Shown here in pieces: positions 23,049 to 34,519 of a stretch of DNA of 64,000 nt (position 1 is its first letter; every line of letters starts with the position of its first letter). The position numbers and the translations under genes are program-made. The notes under the pieces were generated by a model. The model did not search any database. It was given only the letters and a program-made list of their open reading frames with translations, and was not told where the DNA came from. The stretch covers positions 23,211-87,210 of the forward strand of contig JAUCBJ010002155.1 in assembly GCA_032718475.1 (NCBI GenBank). Reading direction: 5' to 3'. Source of the DNA: Nemertoderma westbladi (taxonomy: Eukaryota > Xenacoelomorpha > Nemertodermatida > Nemertodermatidae).

Positions 23049-23171
23049 CTAGCTGTTTCTGTGTTTCCCGCAACTTGGACATGCAGTGTTTTTTTTCTGT
23101 TCCTCCCCACAGTGTGGGCAGAAACTAAACTCTGCACTTAGATTATCGCCTTTACCGCAACACCGCGACAT
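23049..23171 (-). pseudogene. zinc-ribbon N-terminal segment
   Basis: ATG at 23171 (minus) opens 40 codons with FCPHCGEEQ and ACPSCGKH, a paired CxxC zinc ribbon, then TAG at 23049. It is in the same frame as the 341-residue PWWP ORF 59 codons downstream. In another phase, just past the stop, a further CPFC appears. The likely history is a single zinc-ribbon plus PWWP gene broken by a stop or shift, or an intron between them. Confidence 0.5.
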
Positions 23172-24017
23172 TGTATGTAGGTACTGATGTAGGCTACCGT
23201 ACCGGTGCACTGGTGGAGGTATGTATGTACCGCGTCCCGGTAATGTTTTTTTTTACTGTTTTAACACTTTTTTAAGCAAGGCAGTTAGATTAGTTTAGTT
23301 AGCACTACACGCACTAGCACAAATCTGCAAAGCACAGCACACCAGGAGCACACTTGGCAGTTATGCTGTTCATCAGTAAACTCCAGTCCAGCAGTACCGG
23401 TACTCTGAGAACTGCATGCTGTGCAGCTGTCAGGCTGTGGGTAGGATGCAGGAGATATGATAGGCCTACTTTTACCTACCAATATACATGAATACGACGT
23501 GACCAACCCCCCCCCCCCCCCCCCCCCCCCCAACACCCTCACCCTTGCAATACTGCTCCCAAAATTTAGATTGCACAACATACATATTTTTGTATGTGTG
23601 TATTAGTATGCTGATTAGGGTACTTTTTAATTTTTTGTTTTAAAGTAGCACTTTACAACACATAACAATAAATTGTTTAAAATCGCAACTTTTTACAGAA
23701 AAGGACACGTTTTAATTTTTTGTTTTAAAGTAGCACTTTACAACACAACAATAAATTGTTTAAAAGCGCACCTTTTTACAGAAATTTAAAAAAGTGGAAC
23801 TTTAATATATTTAGTAATTTCCATAACCTGGTATATTCTTGAAGTACATTTAATTAAATTTAACAAAATGGGTTTTTGTAATTTGGAAAAATAAATAATT
23901 TCATATTTCGAAAAAAATTGCAGTTTAGTAAAATCGCAACTTTAAAAATTAATTAATGCCACTAATAATTGATAGTGGCACTTTTTCAAACGAGATGTAG
24001 TTACTTTTTTCAGTGTA

Positions 24018-25267
24018 GAGCACAATATGTTATGGTTGACAATATACTCTGCCATTTATCAACAAGTAACGGTAAATCGAAGGTACAGATTGTAGTTCCT
24101 AAGTTACTAAGGCAACAAATTATATCCATGTGTCACGATGAAAAGTCTCACATGGGTATTGATAAAACGGTAGGTGCTATCCATATGAAGTATTATTGGG
24201 TAGGTATAAAGGATAATGTTAAGCAGCACATTCGTGAATGTGACCCATGCCAGCGTAGGAAGGGCGTCCCTCAGACCCAACCACTGTCACCTCTCCCAGT
24301 CGTTGAACGTGTCTTGCAACGCCTTTCAATTGATATCGTTAAAGGCTTCCAGACGTCATCTAAAGGTAACAAGGTTATCCTTACAGTAGTTGATCATCTT
24401 ACTCGTTACGCTTCCCTCCTCCCGTTACCAAATGAAGAAGCCGCTACCGTTGCCAGGGCTTTAGTGGATGGTATTTTTCTTATATACGGCGCCCCCGAGA
24501 ATTTATTAAGCGATAGGGGTAGTAATTTCACGTCTAATTTATTCAAGGAATTAACTGCAATGTTTGGTATTGTTTCCGTATTTACGTCGGTATACCACCC
24601 AGCTTGCAATGGTCTTACAGAACGCATTAACCAGTTAGCTGTAAACATGTTATCGTTGACAGCTACCAACCCGCATAATTGGGACGAGTTTATTCCCGCT
24701 GTTGCGTTTAATTATAATACTTTGATTCAGAGTACACTTAAGGAAACTCCTTTCTCTTTAATGTATGGGCGACAGGCGACAACTCAAGTAGACACGCAGA
24801 TAGCCCGGCCGTACAGCTTGCTAGCAGATGAAGCAACATTCGCAGACGAATTAAGGTTTCGTTTGGAGCGGGCCCATGGGATAGCCAGGGAAGCTCTTAG
24901 GCTTACACAGGTGAAACAGAAACAATACCACGACGGTAATCTGGGGAAGCGCCAACGCAGTAACATTCGAACCTACACTAAGGGGCAGTCTGTATTATAC
25001 TATGATAGGACGACCAAAGGTAAGAATACGAAGCTGAGCTTCAGGTTTAGGGGTCCTTATGCTATTGTTGATCAGGTTGGTAAATCAAGTTATGCCATTA
25101 AACTGTTGGGAAAATCGGGAAAACCAAATCCACGTTCTCGACTTATTATTGTAAATGTGAAGGACTTAAAACCATACTATAGGGAAGAAAGTAACTCCAC
25201 GGGAGATGATACAGGTAGGGGGAACGACAGTGCGGACGTCTACGACGGTGACGATAGCGACTGTTGA
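24018..25267 (+). pseudogene. Gypsy Pol, integrase part
   Basis: Continues Pol after the nested transposon. It has the HHCC zinc-binding domain (MCHDEKSHMGID ... CDPCQRR, 24128-24262), the catalytic core with LSIDIVKGF (first Asp, about 24330), LLSDRGSNFTS (second Asp, about 24505) and NGLTERINQ (Glu, about 24615), and a GPY/F-type module (FRFRGPYAIVDQVGKSSYAIK, about 25040). The C-terminus is acidic and lacks a chromodomain. The stop is at 25265-25267. The domain itself is uninterrupted; only the join to RT/RNase H is broken. Confidence 0.88.
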
Positions 25268-26091
25268 CCGTTGACGCAAATTATAGAGACGTAGTCGATG
25301 TGACTTGACTGTTTGCTGGTTACCATGGCTACATAGATAAATTGCATTTATTAACAATGAATAACTTTTGTTTGGAAAAAAAAATTGTTATCCTGAATTA
25401 TTTAGATATTGTGATTTTTTTTAAATTCCGTTCCATTGCTCGGCTCTCACCCGTTATTCGCCCACGAGATATTTTGTGCCTCAGTTATGTACATTTTGTA
25501 GAGTATTCTCTATTCTGTATGTATTATTATTTACCTTATGTACATAACTCCAACATATATATTTTTTGTATATTTTTGTTACGTCATTACGTATTATTAT
25601 TACATAAGATACGGATAGATAGATACTGTATGGATGGATACATGTTTATGATAGATACTGTATGGATACATTTTCATGTGATAGATACTGTATAGATACT
25701 GTATGGATACATTTTCATGTGATAGATACACGTATTAATTATTTACTTATATAGCCTTTATTTATTGTGGCAGTGACACATTTTATGGATTGTACTATGG
25801 TCGGTTACTTACGGTGCGATTTACAGATTGCAATTATGCTTGATATAGTGTTATTTGGTTACTCATTGAGTTGTACGTGTTATTCTTTAGTCATACTGGC
25901 TTACGATACATGCAGTACGAAATTTCGATTTAGATATTATTGGCCTTAGGCTAGTTGAATGTATTGTTGGTATCGTGCTTCATATACAGTATCTATACTG
26001 CCGTTGAGGTAGACTTTACTTGTCGATGTAGTCATTAGACTTGGGGTTTGTAGTTTGTGCGTTCTAGAAACTCGTGGGCGAGTTTTTTTTT
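25268..26091 (+). other. Gypsy 3' untranslated region
   Basis: Between integrase and the polypurine tract there is no envelope-like ORF. A short tandem array built on GATAGATACTGTATGGATAC lies at about 25608-25735. Confidence 0.6.
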
Positions 26092-26103
26092 AAGAAGGGG
26101 GGA
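26092..26103 (+). promoter_or_regulatory. polypurine tract
   Basis: AAGAAGGGGGGA directly abuts the TG of the 3' LTR, the expected position for the plus-strand primer. Confidence 0.85.
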
Positions 26104-26514
26104 TGTGATATTGTATTATGGGATGGTGTATAATTGGACTGATTAGTATGTATTGTATAGGTTAAGTAGGTATGATATAGTAGTATCTTGTTAGCACCTA
26201 GGGTGTGAACAGCTGGTTGTACGGTAGCTGTCACGGATATAGTCCTGGGGGCAGGGCGCAGTCAGTAGTTATCATTCAGTTTAGTTATTGAGATGACTTA
26301 CCGGTGTAGGGTTGTCAGTCATGTTTTGTAGGTAGTTCGTTATTAGTTTCATTGTCTGATTGTATCATATCATTATTTGTTATTCATGTATCTCGATACA
26401 CAATATACTGATATACTGCACGCCTAGTTTCACTTCAGTCTTCTCCAGCTCACCCCTCGAGCGGGATAGTGCGTGGCCGTGGATCCGGGACCGGGCGCCG
26501 ATAGCGCTTCCACA
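26104..26514 (+). repeat. 3' LTR
   Basis: TGTGATATTGTATTATGGGA ... GCGCTTCCACA, followed by the AACT duplication. Confidence 0.92.
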
Positions 26515-26518
26515 AACT

Positions 26519-27944
26519 GAGTTTTGGATATTATCTTTGTAATACTCATTGAATAGTAACCACTTCCTCTCGTCTCCATTAAATTTCACCACCTCTCCTA
26601 CTGACACCACTTGCCTCGCTTCTGATCGCGCCATCTGCCGGGTGAAACACTCTCTTGAGCCAATGTACTATTAAATAGAGGGCTATCAGAATAGGGAGCA
26701 GGATGAGTCACGTGGGGAATACTTTGAGCAGACGAACGACTTAGTGGTTGGTTCGGGGATCCAATATAAGGTTAAGCAGAATCATAATAAGTCATGTCCT
26801 TTAGGGATATGGATCAATTAACTCTAACAGAAATACGCAGTTGGAGGGATATGCAGTTTGGGGTACCCACACAGCCATTGGATTTTTATACTGTATGAAA
26901 CTCGCTGGTTTCAGTAGTGGCGGCCTCAACCCTAATTTAAACTGTCATGTAACCCTAACCCTAAGTCATAATCTAATTTATTATTAATTATTACCATTAA
27001 GGGCCGTTCTAGGGATTTAATGGCAATAATGTCAGAAATGCCGTTAAATTTCTTAGATTATGACTTAGGGTTACAGTTACATGACAGTTTTAATTATGGT
27101 TGAGGCCTGACCAACTAACCCTAACCAAAATAATAAACCAAACTATCTTCACAAGAAATAAGAATAAATGGTTATGATAGGTTAATTGATCAAACCCGGC
27201 CCGGTTTGAACCCGGCCCGGTTAATCGGTCGTTTACTATTCCCGACAGCCCGAAGTATTTATTTTGGGTATAACGAGTTTGGGTTTGGGGGGCCTCCACA
27301 TACTGCAGTACTGGCATAATATAAGTAAAGTAACACACGTCATAAACCATTTGGGGAAAGGAGTAAGGTTACAGCAGTACAGAGGCGGGCTTTTCTAACC
27401 AAAACAATAAACGGCCACTCTCCGACTCTATCCAATCACCAATTGGGGTAAAGGAGCAGGTTACAGAAGCGTAGCGTAGCGTACTCTACCTTACCTGTAC
27501 TGTCAGACTGTTGGTACTTAGCACACTCTGACCTGCTGACACTGTATGTCAGTATGTAGGCTATATTGTACTGTTACTGCCAAACTGCAGCCCTGAAACA
27601 CGTTTTGTTTTATATACCGGTAGTACTTTTCGGTTTTAGCTGTACAGTAAGTATTAAGGTATATTAAAGAATTACAGTATTACAGTACCGGTATTAAAGT
27701 ACTTTACTCTAATCTCCACTGTAAGTCAGTAAGTGCCGTGCAGCCGTGAACCTTGCACCGTGTGGTGGTCTCCCTCAAAAACTGTTTTTTAACGACTGAA
27801 CGATTACATGGATTAGGCCTAGCATTGCAGCATTGTTAACTCATTAGGCCCCCCTATCTGCTGATCTCCCTTTCGATTATCTGTTTATTATTGTAGGCCT
27901 ATTATAATTTATTTGCGGCGTTGCCATAGAGCAGTGCGGCAGCG
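26519..27944. other. intergenic with foldback and short repeats
   Basis: Holds the inverted repeat 26922-27107, a pair of AACCCGGCCCGGTT units at 27190-27225, and a phrase CTAACCAAAACAATAAAC (about 27396) found again elsewhere. Part of it must be the promoter side of the 121-residue gene, but no core promoter motif stands out. Confidence 0.4.
26922..27107. repeat. foldback element, about 55-bp arms
   Basis: Arm 26922-26976 (GGCCTCAACCCTAATTTAAA...ATAATCTAA) is the near-complement of 27053-27107, with a 76-base centre. Arms contain CCCTAACCCTAAG. No flanking duplication could be defined. Confidence 0.7.
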
Positions 27945-28310
27945 ATGGCTTCTCGTACTCTTATGCTCGTTATGAATCGACCTATTTGCTTAAGAAATGG
28001 TATTCGAAATCGATATTATTCCGAGGGCCAGACGCGGCGAGGAGAGGAGCTGAAAGTTCCACTGAAGCACGGATTCCCCATCAGTAAGGGATTGCAGAGA
28101 ATATTCGATATCCGAGAGAAATATGGAAAGAATCAATATGAAGAGGAAGACACATTCGATATAACCCCGGGACGAGTTATAAGGAATTACATTGCGATCG
28201 TCCTTATCATCTTGGCTTTCTGTCCGACCGCATACCTATACTTCATGAACGCTAGCTACATGTGTAAGGAAGTACCGAAAGATAATTTCTTCAAATCTTA
28301 CTTGGGATAG
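27945..28310 (+). CDS. 121-aa putative mitochondrial membrane protein
   Basis: ATG at 27945, stop at 28308-28310, single exon. The first 30 residues are basic and hydroxylated without acids (MASRTLMLVMNRPICLRNGI, then RNRYYSEG), like a mitochondrial import signal with a plausible cleavage at RYYS. A soluble middle (GFPISKGLQRIFDIREKYG) leads to one membrane segment (IAIVLIILAFCPTAYLYFM, about residues 90-108) and a short tail ending KDNFFKSYLG. The layout resembles small respiratory-chain assembly factors or subunits, but I do not recognise the family. AATAAA at 28375 is a likely poly(A) signal. Confidence 0.65.
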   Translation: MASRTLMLVMNRPICLRNGIRNRYYSEGQTRRGEELKVPLKHGFPISKGLQRIFDIREKYGKNQYEEEDTFDITPGRVIRNYIAIVLIILAFCPTAYLYFMNASYMCKEVPKDNFFKSYLG

Positions 28311-28380
28311 TCCAGTCCACGGATTGTGTTTGATTGTTTCACGCGCTAATGCGATGTTCTGTGTTGCTATAGTAAATAAA

Positions 28381-30158
28381 TTGTAAAATATTGACGGAAT
28401 AGTGTCTGTAGCTGTTAGTGTAAACCAATGTAGTTGAGTTCTATTTAGTAACACTTTCCAGGTTCACGACTACAGTAGTAAGTCTATGTACCGATCGAGC
28501 ACAACGAGCAAGGTTTACATACGGAAACGAGTACCGGTATTCGTAACGCTGTAAAGTGAGTTTTTCATACAATGATGCAACGTTTGGTTACATTGTGTCA
28601 AATTATCGTCCTGAATTTGATCATTTTAATAATGTCCTGTTTAATGATATTGGTTGAGGAATTATTTAAATTAATCGCAGCTACTACAAAATCTAGGAGT
28701 TAATAGTTCTAGGAGTATACATTAATTTTCATGTAATGAGATATTATATATAAGCCGTAAGAGGAAAAGTTGCTGATAGATAGATAGTTGCATAACACTG
28801 ATGGATAACTTGACATAATCTAACAATAGAGTACCAGTACTGTTGCAACAAATATATATAGATATATTCCAAAATCGCATCATTATGAAACGATTGCTGA
28901 TGAAAAACTGACAAATTTAAATTATATGTGGTGAAATTACTCAAATTTTTAATAACGGCCCATTTTTTATTTACTGACCGGTCAGTAAACTGTATTACTC
29001 ATCATTGAGTGTAAAATATATATAATAAATAAATATACACATTATAATATATATATATATATAATGAAATAAAATTAAATCCAGTGTGACTTGGTGGAGA
29101 GTTGTCAGCTGGTTGTCTGTAGAATGTGGTTGGTGTTGAATTCTAATTTCCTCATTTCATAAAATCTGCCAATTTTAACTAACAAACGAGGACGTTTATT
29201 GGACCGTTAGGTTACTTGTAACCATGACAACTTTAGATTGATTCCAAGTTTGTACCTTTATGTGTTATAATAACAAAGTTGAGTAATGTAAAAATTTTGG
29301 AATAAAGGTAATATTCATAAAATAATACCCTATGTAATTGGCGATAATGATACATCTTTATCTCTCATTTACAAACTTATCTCTCTAGTTATAATAACAA
29401 TATTTTTATTATTTATACCTGTAGCGTGTGTAGCCAGGAAATATAATATACAAGAAAGTGTTATATTAATATATAGTCGTAGTTACTCGTCCCATTTGTT
29501 CTTGGTCCTGGCGGTAGTGGGTTCGAGTCCCGCAACCGCGCCATAGGGGAGTAAAATATTCGGATTTGGTGAAAAAATAAGTCTGTTTCATTAATGCCGA
29601 AAATATTACTGATATTTTCAAATCTATTTTTTCGTTTTCGAGATATTGCGTTTTTTCGTACTTTTCATACCAGAACAAAATAGACATACTAGAACACATT
29701 TTTTTCTAGAACATTTTTTGGAAAAAAAACCATACTACTGTCAGAAAAAAAACGTCAAACAATGGGTACCCAAGGTGTAGTAATGCCCGTATTTCACTAT
29801 GGACGAATCTTCGATGGACGATATTTATGCTGAAATCGGCCCAGATAAAAGTGAGAGAAGACTTACTGCAAATAAAACGACGTAAGTGGTGGCAAAAGTA
29901 ACATTTTTTGTCTTGCTTTCTTTTTTGTCTCGCTACGCGCGCCAAATAATAACTCTCGACAAAAAAAGCCAACTTTTTTTGCCACCACTTAAATAGTTAA
30001 ATAAATTTAGCATTAAAATGTTTAGTTGTATGACCTTTTTCTAATGTAGCCACAGTAGTTTAATAAAATATTTTAATCAAAATGTGCCGATCCAATCACT
30101 CAAGCATGCTTTCCACCAAGCCGAGAGAGAAACAAAGCTACTACTACTACTATAATCC
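28381..30158. other. intergenic, AT-rich, one tRNA-like patch
   Basis: No gene seen. Around 29500-29545 the sequence GGTAGTGGGTTCGAGTCCCG is a good B-box and resembles a tRNA T-arm, but no matching 5' half is present, so it is read as a SINE trace. (TA)n lies at 29047-29066. Confidence 0.4.
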
Positions 30159-30428
30159 GCCCATGTGAAAAATACCAGGATTTCACTTTTCGGTCGACTT
30201 TTTATTGGAATTTTATATAGGAAGATTTTTATTTTTTTAAATTTAACTTTATTAAGTGTTTTATATCGCTTATTTCTGTCTTATAACCTTTACAAATACT
30301 AATTCGTTTATTGTTTTGGTTAGATTCAGCCCTTCTGTAACCTATGTTTTTGGTGAAAACATGGTATTCTTCACATGGGGGTAACTGCAAAGTGAAATAT
30401 ATCAAAGTCTGGTATTCTTCACATGGGC
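30159..30428. mobile_element. 270-bp MITE, GCCCATGTGAA termini
   Basis: Inverted ends: left GCCCATGTGAAAAATACCAG, right the complement of GCCCATGTGAAGAATACCAG, continuing as similar TTT/TTTCACTTT sequence. An internal extra copy of the end motif lies at 30361-30379. The target duplication is unclear (CC on both sides at most). Non-coding. Confidence 0.55.
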
Positions 30429-30514
30429 CCTATACAGTAATTGGTCAGCTGCATTGAAACCGCATATATTGAGATTCTATGTCGGCCTAACAAAAACATT
30501 TTGTCCACACCAAG

Positions 30515-30840
30515 TGATCCACAATTGGCAAGCACAATGTAGCGTGCGTTAAGAATACTATGCCGGCTTATCAACAAAGTTGCACCACCTCAACTCCCTA
30601 TCCCCGATGACTTTCGTGAGATTATCCACATCTTCAAGGCCAGTGTCCTTAAGGAGGAGTCACGCGAAAGTCATGGGCTGGCCACCATACCTTTTTTCAC
30701 CATTGGGCTGCCAAAGTACAAGATTGTGCACAGGCTGGTCCTCACGGCGAAAACAATGTCCTGCAGGCTGGGGTCGGCCTTCACCGTCAGTATGAAAATA
30801 ATGCGCGGGAAAGAACATGACCAGGGGTCGAACCAGTGAC
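30515..30840 (+). pseudogene. unidentified ORF remnant, probably transposon
   Basis: One frame is open for about 95 codons without a clear ATG and reads RILCRLINKVAPPQLPIPDD, FREIIHIFKASVLKEESRE, SHGLATIPFFTIGLPKYK, ending at a TGA near 30838. The composition looks coding, but I cannot place the family. A decayed transposable-element ORF is the likeliest source. Confidence 0.3.
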
Positions 30841-31729
30841 CTACTGTATGAATCCGCTCACCTGCAGCCCCCAGATTTAATAGTTTCATCCGATTGGGTA
30901 AGTAAGATCGCATTTTAAACATAATATAAAACAGTTTTCCCTTTTTTGAACCGTATCAGATCCTTTTCTTTTTTTAAAAATCAATTCCATTTTTTACTCG
31001 ATTTTTTGGGCTGGGAGGGCTGTGAGTTATTATTCAGTAACAAACTAAGAAGTAAATTACGGCTATTGTTGAAAATTCAAATACTCACAGCATCGGTGAT
31101 AACAGCACGATACCATTTACAAATTATATATTTGTGTGTCATGAGCCATACAACAGGCCTTACAGAAAAGTAGTAATTCCAAGTAAAATTTTGGAAATTG
31201 TGTCCCATCCGTATTTTTCCTTATTCAGATTACTTTTTAACGAAACTTCACTTCTCCGGAGTGGAGGGGGGGGGGGGGGGGGGGTGGGGGGTCTATGTGT
31301 TGTGTTGCCTGCGCACGAAGTGACAACACAATGGCGTGAGCGCTATTTCCACAGATTTGACGAGAGTGTGGAAATTTGTGATTTTACCCATTTTCTGTCA
31401 TGGGTGGGACATGGGTTTTGACCCATGTAATACATGAAACGTACATAAACAACAAATTTTGGAAACATTGCATATAGGCCCCTAGAAATAATTGATATTA
31501 CCCCGCGCCATTTAATATTGCAGGAAATTTAACCTACTGTATATTTGGGAGTTACTTGGGAGGTTGTGGCACTTACACCATTTATATATTAACGATCTTA
31601 GTTTACCTATAGTCGCGAATATTTTGCTAATTATTTTCTCGCCATTATTCTCGGGGTTTCACGAGAAAAATAGCAAGATTTTTTATTGTTAGAGAGGCTG
31701 TGGAAGAAAAAGCCCACTGAAAGAATTAA

Positions 31730-31958
31730 TATTTAGTGTGTTACATATTCTGCCCCGTAGCTTTTGAGACCTTTGGATGGCTGGATGGCGGTATTCCTGA
31801 AGGAGATCGGACGCAGACTCTGTTCTACAACCTCGGAACCAATGTCTCACCAGTTTCTCCTTCAGCGCCTTGTTATCGCCATCCTCATTGGCAATGCCGC
31901 TTCCATCCTTGGTACAATGGACCCTTCTGCCGATGGCCTGTACGACATCCTAGAGTAG
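31730..31958 (+). pseudogene. non-LTR retrotransposon C-terminus, copy 1
   Basis: Reads PVAFETFGW, then (frameshift) FLKEIGRRLCSTTSEPMSHQ, FLLQRLVIAILIGNAASILG and a stop. This tail (P.A.ET.G....A..F...IGRR....T.EPR...FL.QR...AI..GNAAS..GT) is widespread at the end of LINE reverse-transcriptase ORFs. Only the last 75 codons remain. A second copy is at 54560-54875. Confidence 0.6.
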
Positions 31959-31959
31959 T

Positions 31960-33075
31960 ATTTTATTTCAGTAATTATACATACAGTACAACTGTACTAT
32001 TTTATTTATTTTTTTTTTACTTTTTATTTATTAATTCATTTTACATTTCCCACCGTAGTTAATCTTCTGCTGGATTGTTTTCTCTTTCTACTTTTTACTT
32101 AATATTCACCAGGTCACACTACATTATAATAACATAACATTTATTTACAGTATTTCCATAGGTATCAAATTTTTTAGCGATTTTAATGACTTTAATCCCT
32201 GCCATAACACCATAACAGTATTTTTATTTTCCAGTAATAATACTTTAATAGTAATTTTAATATTGATCTTTGAACATGTAAATAGGTTTAATAATAGGAC
32301 AACTTTTAAGAGTATTTCAAAAATTTTACTGTTTTATCACTTTAATTCGTCAGGAACTATCTGTCTGTGACATGAATTATACATTGCCTTAATTTACTTT
32401 CAATTATATTAGTTGCTGTATAGTTAGTGTGTTCAATAAATATTTGCATGGCAGAAAATTCTCACCGTAACTCTCTGTATCGCGAACAATAAAAATATCT
32501 TAATTATATTATTAATATCGAATATTTAATTTATCAGAAACTTAAATCACAATATTCAGGCATCATAAATCAAACAAACTGTATAGTTGTTGTTCCTACT
32601 GAATGTTTAATGTACCTAGTACCTACAAATAATTTCCGATACGAAAGGGCTAATCAATTTATGCCGTCATAGAGAAAGTAGTTGCAAATTAATATTACTA
32701 AACTAATTAAATTGAATCACAATAGGTTATTATTAATACACTTCAATAGTGACAGATACCTGAGTTTAATTATTTATTACAGTAATAATAATTATGCGCT
32801 GATTAAAAACAAATCAGTTGGAAAAAAAGCTAAGTGAGATTTTACAGACATCAATCATAGTGTGGTGTGTGTGAACTACTATAATCGGTCACTAAATAAG
32901 TATACTGTAAGAAGTGAAACAACAAAACTACTATAACTTTAAATTGGGATCTTAAATAAATACCCAAGAGGCACGAATGATACGGCTCTATCTGTAGAGT
33001 CCAGTAATAATTTGTGGTTGATATCGCAAAGTGCTGCACAGCCAGCCAGTTAGTGACTGTCTGGGAGAGATTGGC
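31960..33075. other. intergenic, AT-rich, no gene seen
   Basis: Very AT-rich; no open frame with coding character, no repeat array found. Confidence 0.4.
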
Positions 33076-34118
33076 GAGTCAGTGTAGCTAAAAAATGGGG
33101 TCAACCCATAACAAATTTGCAATTCATCCAAACCAATTTTTTTTTATTCTATATTACCTTGTTAATACCCCCAAAGAAGTCTATAAAAATATATTATGCG
33201 GATCACCTTCAATTTCCTGTTTCTTTCCTTAGCAACATGGATTTTACATAGCAACAAGGGTTCTATTGGTGGGATTTTCTCCAAATTTGGTACAGACAAA
33301 CTTTAACTCTAATGCCTATCGATTGACTGAAGTATGCACTTCTATATAGTTACCAATTTAGATTCCAGAACAACAGAATATTGTCTAATCATTTAACCAT
33401 TTTTAATACCAATTTTGCTGGTACAATATAAATAATCATAAATATAAATAAATATAAATCTTACTTACACAACTTCTCTACTAAACGGGTGGATGTGTAA
33501 CCTCGCTCATCGGATTTATCGACCTCAAAAACCCTTATCCCCAAAAAATTTATTTGTTATATTATAAACTATTGTGGTTTCTAAACTAAAACAAATAAAT
33601 AAATTAAAATTTAAAATCAATAGAGGAATCACAATTTTATTATGTGAAAATTATTCGCATAATAATGGAAATTTTAAAATATTAATGGAAAAATATTAAT
33701 GGAAATTATGAAATTTCCTTGCAGTGGAATTGTATAATTTTTTACATTAATTAATATTCGTGAAATTTTTTTAAAATTTGGATGCGACTTCTAGTTTCCG
33801 AGATATAGCAATAAATGTGTAACCCGCCAGTATAAATATTACTAATTTCCCATTAAATCACAACTTATGGTAAATTACTTAAATTATTCTGGAACATCAC
33901 CAATTTGATACTTACTAACTACTGTTTCCTACTGTTGCATTTTGTTTGGCTTGTTTTATGCAAATTTGCGCAGAATTTCCTTGAATAAACATAATATGAT
34001 CCGCAAAATTAAATTTTATAGACTTTTTTGGTCATTAACGAGGTAAATATAGAATCAAAAATATGTGGTTCGGGTTGAACCACAATAATTTCTTATGGGT
34101 TTTTTACCAGATTGACTC
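33076..34118. mobile_element. element with long diverged inverted repeats
   Basis: About 130 bases at each end are inverted copies: left GAGTCAGTGTAGCTAAAAAA, CCCATAACAAATT, TTCTATATTACCT, AAGTCTATAAAA, GCGGATCA; right the complements of GAGTCAATCTGGTAAAAAAC, CCCATAAGAAATT, TTCTATATTTACCT, AAGTCTATAAAA, GCGGATCA. The interior is AT-rich and non-coding. No convincing duplication, so the ends are approximate. Confidence 0.5.
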
Positions 34119-34519
34119 GACTATTATAGCAGTATGGTGTAAGAAATTGAAACCCGGTCCAACTGTAAACAAGCATCGATATATTTATTAAATTGATGTA
34201 ATATAATTATATTATAACGATTAATATAATGTAAAGGTTTAATTAATAATAATTTTTGATCTGATTTCAGACTATCTAGAAAGCAAACCATTCTGTGTCC
34301 TCCTTACCAACGTCGTATTCAACTCAACTTCATGGAAAAATATTTCTATAAAAAAGGTTGGCCCACAATTTAAAACATTCCCGAAATCAACTTAAATTTA
34401 TTAAATATTCTAACATTGCTGTTACAGTGCGGGATTGCGCTGTAAACCAGAAAATTCATACGGAAATTTAATATAATTGGTCGCAAAAATCTATGAGTGA
34501 GAATCCGAGAGCTACAAAG

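Larger units (their letters stand above)
20562..24015. mobile_element. 3.45-kb DNA transposon nested in pol
   Basis: Ends CACTGAAAAAA...TTTTTTCAGTG with a TA on each side (20560-20561, 24016-24017). Leaving out the element and one TA puts the flanking pol codons in a single open frame, which fixes the boundaries. Both ends (20562-21070 and 23600-24015) are crowded with copies of GCACTTT/AAAGTGC and related AAAGTAGCACTTT words. A minus-strand gene with a zinc ribbon and a PWWP-like domain lies inside. No transposase was recognised. CACTG termini with a TA duplication could suit Tc1/mariner-like or Mirage/CMC-like elements; I cannot decide. Confidence 0.8.
15652..26514 (+). mobile_element. Ty3/Gypsy LTR retrotransposon, with nested insert
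   Basis: 10.86 kb in all, about 7.4 kb without the nested 3.45-kb DNA transposon. It has a 417-bp 5' LTR and 411-bp 3' LTR, both TG...CA, and a 4-bp duplication AACT (15648-15651 and 26515-26518). There is a primer site right after the 5' LTR and a purine tract before the 3' LTR. Gag and Pol lie in different frames (-1), and Pol has the order protease (end of gag ORF), RT, RNase H, integrase typical of Ty3/Gypsy. No envelope ORF or chromodomain is seen. The LTRs differ at roughly ten substitutions plus small indels, so the insertion is not recent. Confidence 0.92.

Noticed and set aside
29500-29545. Possible tRNA gene
   Set aside because: B-box and T-loop look right but there is no 5' half, anticodon arm or acceptor pairing.
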